Shown here: positions 23,001 through 32,712 of the stretch, piece after piece
Layout of the letters: each line of letters begins with the position of its first letter
Position numbering within the stretch: position 1 is the first letter of the stretch
Source: Polytrichum commune
Taxonomy: Eukaryota > Streptophyta > Polytrichopsida > Polytrichales > Polytrichaceae
Direction: 5' to 3'
DNA length: 64,000 nucleotides
Assembly (NCBI GenBank): GCA_950295325.1
Contig: OX485808.1
Coordinates: 30,774,527 to 30,838,526, forward strand
Translations under genes and position numbers: made by a program
The notes under the pieces: generated by a model
The model's input: only the letters and a program-made list of their open reading frames with translations
Database searches by the model: none
Told to the model about the DNA's origin: nothing

Positions 23001-26000
23001 ATACCGGAAGGGTTGGGGGGGTTGACTTGTTTGAAGAAATTGAGGATGTGGGATTGCGAGGCCTTGGAGGAGTTCCCTTCCGGAATATGCACTCTCAAGG
23101 CATTGGAGGAATTACATTTCAATGGATGCAAATCTTTACGGAAAATACCGGAAGGGTTGGGGGGGTTGACTTGTTTGAAGAAATTGATTATGTGGGATTG
23201 TCAGGCCTTGGAGGAGTTCCCTTCCGGAATATGCACTCTCAAGGCTTTGGAGGAATTAACATTCAAAGGATGCAAATCTTTGAGGAAAATACCGGAAGGG
23301 TTGGGGGGGTTGACTTGTTTGAAGAAATTGTACATGTGGGATTGCGAGGCCTTGGAGGAGTTCCCTTCCGGAATATGCACTCTCAAGGCTTTGGAGGAAT
23401 TATATTTAAGTGGATGCAAATCCTTGAGGAAAATACCGGAAGGGTTGGGGGGGTTGACTTGTTTGAAGGAATTGTACATGTGGGATTGCGAGGCCTTGGA
23501 GGAGTTCCCTTCCGGAATATGCACTCTCAAGGCTTTGGAGGTATTATCATTCAAAGGATGCAAATCTTTACGGAAAATACCGGAAGGGTTGGGGGGGTTG
23601 ACTTGTTTGAAGGAATTGTACATGTGGGATTGCGAGGCCTTGGAGGAGTTCCCTTCTGGAATATGCACTCTCAAGGCTTTGGAGGAATTACATTTCAATG
23701 GATGCAAATCTTTGAGGAAAATGCCGGAAGGGTTGGGGGGGTTGACTTGTTTGAAGAAATTGTACATGTGGGATTGCGAGGCCTTGGAGGAGTTCCCTTC
23801 CGGAATATGCACTCTCAAGGCTTTGGAGAAATTATATTTAAGTGGATGCAAATCCTTGAGGAAAATACCGGAAGGGTTGGGGGGGTTGACTTGTTTGAAG
23901 GAATTGTACATGGGGGATTGCGAGGCCTTGGAGGAGTTCCCTTCCGGAATATGCACTCTGAAGGCTTTGGAGGAATTATATTTCAATGGATGCAAATATT
24001 TGAGGAAAATACCGGAAGGGTTGGGGGGGTTGACTTGTTTGAAGAAATTGTACATGTGGGATTGCGAGGCCTTGGAGGAGTTCCCTTCCGGAATATGCAC
24101 TCTCAAGGCTTTGGAGGAATTACATTTCAATGGATGCAAATCCTTGAGGAAAATACCGGAAGGGTTGGGGGGGTTGACTTGTTTGAAGGAATTGTACATG
24201 GGGGATTGCGAGGCCTTGGAGGAGTTCCCTTCCGGAATATGCACTCTGAAGGCTTTGGAGGAATTATATTTAAATGGATGCAAATCTTTGAGGAAAATAC
24301 CAGAAGGGTTGGGGGGGTTGACTTGGTTGAAGAAATTGCACATGTGGGATTGCGAGGCCTTGGAGGAGTTCCCTTCCGGAATATGCACTCTCAAGGCGTT
24401 GGAGGAATTACATTTCAATGGATGCAAATATTTGAGGAAAATACCGGAAGGGTTGGGGGGGTTGACTTGTTTGAAGAAATTGAGGATGTGGGATTGCGAG
24501 GCCTTGGAGGAGTTCCCTTCCGGAATATGCACTCTCAAGGCATTGGAGGAATTACATTTCAATGGATGCAAATCTTTACGGAAAATACCGGAAGGGTTGG
24601 GGGGGTTGACTTGTTTGAAGAAATTGATTATGTGGGATTGTCAGGCCTTGGAGGAGTTCCCTTCCGGAATATGCACTCTCAAGGCTTTGGAGGAATTAAC
24701 ATTCAAAGGATGCAAATCTTTGAGGAAAATACCGGAAGGGTTGGGGGGGGTTGACTTGTTTGAAGAAATTGTACATGTGGGATTGCGAGGCCTTGGAGGA
24801 GTTCCCTTCCGGAATATGCACTCTCAAGGCTTTGGAGGTATTATCATTCAAAGGATGCAAATCTTTGACGAAAATACCGGAAGGGTTGGGGGGGTTGACT
24901 TGTTTGAAGGAATTGTACATGTGGGATTGCGAGGCCTTGGAGGAGTTCCCTTCTGGAATATGCACTCTCAAGGCTTTGGAGGAATTACATTTCAATGGAT
25001 GCAAATCTTTGAGGAAAATGCCGGAAGGGTTGGGGGGGTTGACTTGTTTGAAGAAATTGTACATGTGGGATTGCGAGGCCTTGGAGGAGTTCCCTTCCGG
25101 AATATGCACTCTCAAGGCTTTGGAGAAATTATATTTAAGTGGATGCAAATCCTTGAGGAAAATACCGGAAGGGTTGGGGGGGTTGACTTGTTTGAAGGAA
25201 TTGTACATGGGGGATTGCGAGGCCTTGGAGGAGTTCCCTTCCGGAATATGCACTCTGAAGGCTTTGGAGGAATTATATTTCAATGGATGCAAATATTTGA
25301 GGAAAATACCGGAAGGGTTGGGGGGGTTGACTTGTTTGAAGAAATTGTACATGTGGGATTGCGAGGCCTTGGAGGAGTTCCCTTCCGGAATATGCACTCT
25401 CAAGGCTTTGGAGGAATTACATTTCAATGGATGCAAATCCTTGAGGAAAATACCGGAAGGGTTGGGGGGGTTGACTTGTTTGAAGGAATTGTACATGGGG
25501 GATTGCGAGGCCTTGGAGGAGTTCCCTTCCGGAATATGCACTCTGAAGGCTTTGGAGGAATTATATTTAAATGGATGCAAATCTTTGAGGAAAATACCAG
25601 AAGGGTTGGGGGGGTTGACTTGGTTGAAGAAATTGCACATGTGGGATTGCGAGGCCTTGGAGGAGTTCCCTTCCGGAATATGCACTCTCAAGGCGTTGGA
25701 GGAATTACATTTCAATGGATGCAAATATTTGGGGAAAATACCGGAAGGGTTGGGGGGGTTGACTTGTTTGAAGAAATTGAGGATGTGGGATTGCGAGGCC
25801 TTGGAGGAGTTCCCTTCCGGAATATGCACTCTCAAGGCATTGGAGGAATTACATTTCAATGGATGCAAATCTTTACGGAAAATACCGGAAGGGTTGGGGG
25901 GGTTGACTTGTTTGAAGAAATTGATTATGTGGGATTGTCAGGCCTTGGAGGAGTTCCCTTCCGGAATATGCACTCTCAAGGCTTTGGAGGAATTAACATT

Positions 26001-28290
26001 CAAAGGATGCAAATCTTTGAGGAAAATACCGGAAGGGTTGGGGGGGTTGACTTGTTTGAAGAAATTGTACATGTGGGATTGCGAGGCCTTGGAGGAGTTC
26101 CCTTCCGGAATATGCACTCTCAAGGCTTTGGAGGTATTATCATTCAAAGGATGCAAATCTTTGACGAAAATACCGGAAGGGTTGGGGGGGTTGACTTGTT
26201 TGAAGGAATTGTACATGTGGGATTGCGAGGCCTTGGAGGAGTTCCCTTCCGGAATATGCACTCTCAAGGCGTTGGAGGAATTACATTTCAATGGATGCAA
26301 ATATTTGAGGAAAATACCGGAAGGGTTGGGGGGGTTGACTTGTTTGAAGAAATTGAGGATGTGGGATTGCGAGGCCTTGGAGGAGTTCCCTTCCGGAATA
26401 TGCACTCTCAAGGCATTGGAGGAATTACATTTCAATGGATGCAAATCTTTACGGAAAATACCGGAAGGGTTGGGGGGGTTGACTTGTTTGAAGAAATTGA
26501 TTATGTGGGATTGTCAGGCCTTGGAGGAGTTCCCTTCCGGAATATGCACTCTCAAGGCTTTGGAGGAATTAACATTCAAAGGATGCAAATCTTTGAGGAA
26601 AATACCGGAAGGGTTGGGGGGGTTGACTTGTTTGAAGAAATTGTACATGTGGGATTGCGAGGCCTTGGAGGAGTTCCCTTCCGGAATATGCACTCTCAAG
26701 GCTTTGGAGGAATTATATTTAAGTGGATGCAAATCCTTGAGGAAAATACCGGAAGGGTTGGGGGGGTTGACTTGTTTGAAGGAATTGTACATGGGGGATT
26801 GCGAGGCCTTGGAGGAGTTCCCTTCCGGAATATGCACTCTGAAGGCTTTGGAGGAATTATATTTCAATGGATGCAAATATTTGAGGAAAATACCGGAAGG
26901 GTTGGGGGGGTTGACTTGTTTGAAGGAATTGTACATGGGGGATTGCGAGGCCTTGGAGGAGTTCCCTTCCGGAATATGCACTCTGAAGGCTTTGGAGGAA
27001 TTATATTTAAATGGATGCAAATCTTTGAGGAAAATACCAGAAGGGTTGGGGGGGTTGACTTGGTTGAAGAAATTGCACATGTGGGATTGCGAGGCCTTGG
27101 AGGAGTTCCCTTCCGGAATATGCACTCTCAAGGCGTTGGAGGAATTACATTTCAATGGATGCAAATATTTGAGGAAAATACCGGAAGGGTTGGGGGGGTT
27201 GACTTGTTTGAAGGAATTGATGATGTGGGATTGCGAGGCCTTGGAGGAGTTCCCTTCCGGAATATGCACTCTCAAGGCTTTGGAGGAATTATCATTCAGA
27301 GGATGCAAATCTTTGAGGAAAATACCGGAAGGGTTGGGGGGGTTGACTTGTTTGAAGAAATTGTACATGTGGGATTGCGAGGCCTTGGAGGAGTTCCCCT
27401 CCGGAATATGCACTCTCAAGGCGTTGGAGGAATTACATTTCAATGGATGCAAATCTTTGAGGAAAATACCGGAAGGGTTGGGGGGGTTGACTTGTTTGAA
27501 GGAATTGATGATGTGGGATTGCGAGGCCTTGGAGGAGTTCCCTTCCGGAATATGCACTCTCAAGGCTTTGGAGGAATTATCATTCAGAGGATGCAAATCT
27601 TTACGGAAAATACCGGAAGGGTTGGGGGGGTTGACTTGTTTGAAGAAATTGTACATGTGGGATTGCGAGGCCTTGGAGGAGTTCCCTTCCGGAATATGCA
27701 CTCTCAAGGCTTTGGAGGAATTATCATTCAGAGGATGCAAATCTTTACGGAAAATACCGGAAGGGTTGGGGGGGTTGACTTGTTTGAAGAAATTGATTAT
27801 GTGGGATTGCGAGGCCTTGGAGGAGTTCCCTTCCGGAATATGCACTCTCAAGGCTTTGGAGGAATTAGATTTCAAGGGATGCAAATCTTTTAGGAAAATA
27901 CCGGAAGGGTTGGGGGGGTTGACTTGTTTGAAGAAATTGATTATGTGGGATTGCGAGGCCTTGGAGGAGTTCCCTTCCGGAATATGCACTCTCAAGGCTT
28001 TGGAGGAATTCTATTTCAATGGATGCAAATCTTTGAGGAAAGTACCGGAAGGGTTGACTTGTTTGAAGAAATTGTACATGTGGGATTACGAGGCCTTGGA
28101 GGACTTCCCTTCCGGAATATGCACTCTCAAGGCTTTGGAGGAATTATCATTCAACGGAGGCAAATCTTTGACGAAAATACCGGAAGGGTTGGGGGGGTTA
28201 AGTTGTTTGAAGCAATTAGGCATGAGGGATTGTGAGGTCTTGGAGGAGTTGCCTTCTGGAGTATGCGTTGTTAAGGCTTTGGAGGTATAA
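18324..28290 (+). CDS. Kinase-NB-ARC-LRR immune receptor (PNL class) with giant LRR array
   Basis: Three exons are inferred: 18324-20075, 20233-21285 and 21390-28290. Both introns (157 and 104 bp) are GT-AG and phase 0, and joining them keeps one frame through kinase, NB-ARC and the first LRRs. The architecture is DUF1221/HeLo-like helical bundle, protein kinase, hydrophobic segment, NB-ARC, then about 90 LRRs of 24 residues. Allowing for one extra G at 24743-24750, the product is about 3,230 residues, far longer than typical plant NLRs (about 900-1,500). Kinase-NBS-LRR receptors are a moss class; by family knowledge the protein would sense pathogen molecules or host perturbation through the LRRs and signal through kinase and helical domains. 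The extra G puts the second half of the LRR region in another frame, so the allele may be defective, or the G may be an assembly error. The start is the first in-frame ATG; 18342 is the alternative. Confidence 0.8.
20233..21285 (+). CDS. Receptor exon 2: NB-ARC nucleotide-binding domain
   Basis: The 351 residues carry the NB-ARC motifs in order: P-loop GMGGIGKST (about residue 619 of the whole protein), kinase-2 LIVLDNV (Asp near 695), RNBS-B GSKLIATSR (717), GLPL (782), an RNBS-D-like FLDISCFF, and an MHD-like IHD at 899-901 followed by QLRDMGRMIV. The motif styles (LDNV, FLDISCF, HD.LRDMGR.IV) are closer to TIR-type than CC-type NB-ARCs. The domain should act as an ADP/ATP switch. The donor after NHK and the acceptor before GIELVEGLSF sit where many TNL genes also have the NB-ARC/LRR intron. 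No start codon is needed because the exon joins exon 1 in frame. Confidence 0.9.
21390..28290 (+). CDS. Receptor exon 3: LRR domain, about 45 tandem 48-residue units
   Basis: About 160 residues of irregular LRR-linker (with ELEELNIYDCEQLKTLP) lead into the array. Each unit holds two 24-residue plant LRRs: LTCLKKLYMWDCEALEEFP plus SGICT, then LKALEELHFNGCKSLRKIP plus EGLGG. Unit 1 starts at 21870, and units 2-20 follow at exact 144-bp steps. After one inserted G, units 21-43 continue from 24751. Unit 43 is 135 bp, and units 44 and 45 (28054, 28198) are divergent. The frame closes at TAA 28288-28290, where other units read gtatta. Without correction for the extra G, the upstream frame would read a non-LRR repeat to 27893. 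Confidence 0.8.
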
Positions 28291-28920
28291 GTTTTCAAAG
28301 GGTGCAAATCTTTGAGAGAAATACTGGAAGGGTTGGGGGGGTTGAATTATTTGAAAGAATTAGGCATGAGGGATTGCGAGGCCTTGGAGGAGTTCCCTTC
28401 TAGAGTATCCACTCTCAAGGCTTTGGAGGAATTAGATTTGTGGAAAATACTGGAAGGGTTGGGGGGGTTGACTGATTTGAAGAAATTGATCATTTGGGAA
28501 TGCAAGGCTCCAAAGGAGTTCCCTACAAGAATATGAATTGTGAAGGCTTTGGACAAACTATGAATCCGTGAATGCATATGTTTGAAGAAAATATAGGATG
28601 GGTTGGGGGTTGATTTGTTTGAAGAAATTATACAAAGATGATTGTGAGGCCTTGGAAGAGTTCCTTTCCGGAATTTGCAGTCTAAGGCTTTAAAGGAATC
28701 ATCATTCAATGAACGCAACTCTTTGAGGAAAGTAACGGAAGTGTTTGGGGGGTTTGACTTGTTTGAAGAAATTGAGATAGTGAGGCGTTGGAGGAGTTTC
28801 GTATTGAGCTATGGACTTAAGGAGTTTGGAGGCGTTATCATTGTACTGTAGGATATCTTTGAGGTATCTACGGGATGGATTTGAAGGTTTTTGGTGTTTG
28901 AAGTAATTGTCCATGGCTTG
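21870..28920 (+). repeat. 144-bp coding satellite with higher-order repeat and decaying 3' edge
   Basis: About 49 units are traceable: 45 in the coding frame to 28,341, then decayed units at 28,342 (126 bp), 28,468, 28,610 and about 28,757. Central units are close to identical. A higher-order repeat is visible: units 2-11 (22014-23453) recur as units 12-20 at a 1,440-bp offset with very few differences, and again from unit 21 at a 9-unit offset; shorter partial blocks follow (units 30-33 and 34-38). Edge units are the most diverged, as expected when unequal exchange homogenises the centre of an array. Every central unit has the tract TTGGGGGGGTTG at its end. Confidence 0.95.
24743..24750 (+). 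other. Single-G insertion (G8 instead of G7) shifting the LRR frame
   Basis: Other units read ttgggggggttgactt with seven G. At the unit 20/21 boundary there are eight (ttgggggggg then ttgacttg at 24751). Periodicity before and after is exactly 144 bp, so this is one inserted base. It moves the LRR reading into a new frame. A homopolymer inside a near-perfect repeat is prone both to real slippage and to sequencing or consensus error. Confidence 0.9.
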
Positions 28921-30160
28921 ATATAAACTTACTTTATTTGTTCAATGATTTGTTTGTAAGATATGTTGCACAATTTGTGACTTTTCAACTTGGCATACAA
29001 TTTTGACCAATGGATCTTATTGGGCATTGTGCCATTCCTGTTGTATGTTGTGTATCATGTAGTTTGTTATTTCAAGTTCAAATTGGGAGTTTTGATGTCA
29101 AAGTTAAAGTTGGTCAAAGCAAGGATTTTATTTTCCTTTAGATAGTGCCAATTGAGGATGCAAGGCAGGATGTTGGAAAACATGCCTCCATGAACTGTGA
29201 GGAGGATGAATGGGGTTGTTCAAGACACGACAATTGCTTAAGTGAATTTTTTTTGGTTTTGCATGTGGACATTCCTATATGAGAGTTTAGGTTTTGCATC
29301 CTATTATGGGCTGAACTATTCTGCAAATAATTTTTTTTTGTTTTTGTAATTTGTGATGTTGAAATCCCCGTTTAAATTAAGGTTGAACCACATTTTAAAG
29401 GTTGCTTCAATGGGGCGGAGGTGTGCCTCTTTATTGACGTGGGCTTTGGTTGACTCTGTAGAAAATTGCTCGCCATCCGTTTGCTTAACATTTTAGTTTT
29501 GAAATTTAGGATCCCTTGGACTTTCATCTGATTTGTTTTCATTTTTAGTTGATTTATCATCGTCAAGAAATGCTTGTTTATTGAACCTTCTATCGTGGAG
29601 AAAATCTATACTAAATCAAGATACAAATCCGATTATATCTATTAAAGTCAACGCAGTTACCTCTACACGGATCCTCTTGGGATGGCCTTTGGACCTACAA
29701 GGAATACTCATCGACCTCAAAATTCTTAAGACAATTAAGTCTTTATCCTTAATTATCTAATTTTGCTTAGCTCCCTTAAATAACTTGTACATAAAAATTT
29801 AAAATATGTTATTTATGTCCTCTTCACCCTAAGCTAATTTCTATCACTAAAACCTCATAATTAAAAGTACCACTCTCTTAATAACCCAAATAATGATAAT
29901 ATAAAGATTGTTTGTTGAAAGAATCAAATCAACCCATCACAATTCCTTTCATTCATACCTTCAATATTGAGAATAATATGTAGAAGTAGATAAGAAATCT
30001 CTTAATTCTAAAATCAATTCAATCTTGATCTACTGAATGAGTAAGTAATGATGTTTGTGGGTGTGTGTTTTTTGAAACATAGCTTCACATATTTCAGCTT
30101 AATCATGTCTACAATAATAAACTTTATGCGGTTGTTAATTTCTTACTTGTGAATTAGGAA
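28291..30160. other. Receptor 3' flank: decayed LRR units, then AT-rich DNA
   Basis: To about 28,920 the DNA is decaying LRR units, one still open from 28,312 to 28,536 (LKELGMRDCEALEEFPS), showing that the array once coded further. Beyond this, to 30,160, the sequence is AT-rich with no recognised gene or element. Confidence 0.6.
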
Positions 30161-30399
30161 GTGCGGTGCATTGACAACCACGATCCACCATTAAAGGTGA
30201 AGAATAGTTTAGAGTTGGCGTATTTGCATTGTGCAATTAAGCTAGCTCCCCCTATGTGTAAGCCTCAATCACCCCCACCCTTCGATTGCGTCCTAGTCCG
30301 GGTGAGGGATCATGAGGTACATTTAATTTTGCAATTCACATACACAAGCAAGAGAAAGGATTGGGAGAAGTGGTGTGTATAACACCTTTTTTTTTATTA

Positions 30400-31229
30400 A
30401 AGAATGTAAGCATTCACAAATACTCTTGTACTCTCCTACCCGTTCTTTAAATCCTTCATAACATCGATGCGATTCCAGGCCTAATTGCACAATCCTCCTA
30501 TCCAGCCATCTAACGAAATTGCTCCTACTCATCCCCACATTGCTGAACCCAGGGTGAAGCAACCTCTGCTGCAACAAGGGGACCACACGCCGAGCGATCG
30601 ACGACGCTTCAGTAAACTACCGGCTTCAAAGTCCCCCTAGGTGGTCATTAACTCCGCCAATAGCCTGCATGATGTCACTTTCTCCCCCCGGCCGCCAGAA
30701 CAATTCTCAGTCTCATGCGCGGAGTGCCCAGTAACACGAGCCCCTGCAGCTGCAGCGATGCCAGCCTTCCCCGAAGCGGACTCCTTGCTGCATAAATTCT
30801 CACAAGGAAACAAGCAAGAGAACGACAAGAAAACACAGAGAGAGCACGTAGGCCAACCCTCCTGTGAGCACGCGGCTAGGATCCTGTGTGTTCGAGGCTC
30901 CTCAACATGCAAGTTTATCCCTCGTCTAGCTCTACCTATAAGCCAAGTCAGTCTCCCTTAAGCCTTACCACTTCATCTCCACGACGATGGCTGGAGTTCT
31001 AGTTCCACATGTTTCCTTCCCTCACTACGAACTCCTTCGTCCCTCAATGCTAATGTGAAAGTGCCGCACTACAACCTGACCATAAACACCAACATTGAAG
31101 CTAGCAGTTTTCTAGCAGCAAGCCTTCGTGAACCTCGCCGTGCACGTCAACAATTCCTACGTTACCTTCCCCCCCCCCCCCCAATAGCACCGAGCGGCAG
31201 TAACTACTGAACTCGAATGTAGCAGTGAA
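30400..31229. other. GC-richer segment, left part of a unit split by a CACTA element
   Basis: Base composition is clearly richer in G+C than the flanks and resembles 32,713-33,960 on the other side of the CACTA element; the two parts were contiguous before insertion. Open frames occur on both strands without family motifs. The unit may be an old retroelement or a piece of imported gene DNA. A C homopolymer lies at about 31,170-31,182. Confidence 0.4.
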
Positions 31230-31559
31230 CACTACTAGAAAATCATGACCAAATCAACAAAAAATCAACAGATCTTTGTCGATCCGGGCATTGCAATGAC
31301 CGATTTCACTGATTTTTTAATTTTTGTAAAAATCAACTGTTTACTGCCTACATTTTTGTTGATTAGAATAGTACAATGACCAAATCAACAAAATTTTAGT
31401 AAATGTGAAATCTTTTTTGGAATATTCTAGGATCTATTGGAATATTGTAAAATCTTTTTAATTTTTTGCAATTTATGGACTTGTAAGTGTATGGGTATGG
31501 AAATAATTACGAATTCAAAGGTGTGTAAATATTATAAATATTATATTAGTTGATTGTTA

Positions 31560-32247
31560 ATATTTTATATATATATAAATATATAAATATATGTATATAA
31601 TATAAATATATGTATGTATATATGTATATATGTATATAATATATGTATATAATATATGTATATAATATATGTATATAATATATGTATGTATATAATATGT
31701 ATGTATATAATATGTATGTATATAATATGTATGTATATAATATGTATGTATATAATATGTATGTATATAATATATATGTATATAATATATAATATATAAA
31801 TATGTATACATTTACAGTAAATATATACAGTATATATTTACTGTAATTATATACAGTATATATTTACTGTAATTATATACAGTATATATTTACTGTAATT
31901 ATATACAGTATATATTTACTGTAATTATATACAGTATATATTTACTGTAATTATATACAGTATATATTTACTGTAATTATATACAGTATATATTTACTGT
32001 AATTATATACTATATATATTTACTTTAATTATATACTATATATATACTATATATATTTACTGTAATTATATACTATATATATTTACTGTAATTATATACT
32101 ATATATTTACTATATATATTTACTGTAATTATATACTATATATATACTATATATATTTACTGTAATTATATACTATATATTTACTATATATATTTACTGT
32201 AATTATATACTATATATATACTATATATATTTACTGTAAATATATAC
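31560..32247. repeat. AT minisatellites inside the CACTA element
   Basis: Two arrays adjoin. From about 31,600 to 31,800 a 15-bp unit (gtatgtatataatat) repeats. From about 31,810 to 32,247 a 26-bp unit built around cagtatatatttactgtaa repeats, shifting to ctatatatatttactgtaa variants. The second unit is close to a palindrome (acagta...tactgt) and could extrude cruciforms. The long open frame on the minus strand here is only an effect of the repeat. Confidence 0.85.
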
Positions 32248-32321
32248 ATCAAGTAGGTAGTAAAGAGAAAATAGTGGCCTTATTCTAGAAAGGTTTAAAA
32301 CACTCCATTTATATTATGTGT

Positions 32322-32520
32322 GATGTGATGACCTAGTGGTTAAGGCACATGTGTGGATGTCACTAGGTGCAAGGTTCGATTCCCGTGGCCGACACCTTCG
32401 GCTTGGGCCTTGCCACCTAGGTGAGTGGTAGGTAGTCTATACTTGTAGGTGAGGTATAGGTTGAGGTTTACTTGGGAGGTGTTAGGAATTGCAGATCTCC
32501 CATTTATTCATTTTTGATTT
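32322..32520 (+). mobile_element. tRNA-derived SINE nested in the CACTA element
   Basis: An A-box-like tagtggttaagg (32334-32345) and a B box ggttcgattcc (32373-32383) lie about 28 bp apart, the layout of a Pol III internal promoter. The sequence does not fold into a full tRNA cloverleaf. It continues into an unrelated body (ccacctaggtgagtggtagg...) and ends near a T-rich and (TA)n tail at 32,510-32,552. This is the structure of a plant tRNA-derived SINE. Confidence 0.7.
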
Positions 32521-32712
32521 TTTAATGTAATATATATATATATATATATATTAAAAAATAAAAAAAAGTTTTTTAAAAAAAATCTTTTTGTGACCATATC
32601 AACAGAAAAAATCAACAAAATTGTGTTACATCATGTCCAGGTCAACGCGTCCTAAGTAACAACCGCGACCAACGCCTTTCTGTTGATCCGGACGCAGAAT
32701 TTTCTACTAGTG

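Larger units (their letters stand above)
31230..32712. mobile_element. Non-autonomous CACTA (En/Spm-type) transposon
   Basis: The left terminus is CACTACTAGAAAATCATGACC and the right terminus, on the opposite strand, is CACTAGTAGAAAATTCTGCG. The two form a CACTA-type inverted repeat. GAA flanks both ends (31227-31229 and 32713-32715), the 3-bp duplication expected of this superfamily. Subterminal motifs recur near both ends (gaccaaatcaacaaa, gaccatatcaacaga, gttgatccgg), as in other CACTA elements. No transposase is encoded. At 1,483 bp it is a deletion derivative dependent on a partner element elsewhere. Its interior has been filled by an AT minisatellite and a SINE. Confidence 0.9.

Noticed and set aside
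21974-27893. Very long open frames in the second forward frame and on the minus strand across the LRR array
   Set aside because: They are other-frame readings of the 144-bp unit, open because its length is divisible by three and the unit lacks stops in those frames. Only the LRR frame matches a known domain and joins the upstream exons in phase. The possibility that frames are swapped is kept as a finding, not as a gene.
21870-28290. CRISPR-like regular array
   Set aside because: The 144-bp units are contiguous coding LRR repeats without spacers, in a eukaryotic gene with introns.
31557-31811. Open frame of repeated Tyr/Ile/His residues on the minus strand
   Set aside because: It is a translation of the AT minisatellite inside the CACTA element.
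32322-32400. Possible intact tRNA gene (A and B boxes)
   Set aside because: No acceptor stem pairs across the unit and an unrelated body follows, so a SINE head fits better.
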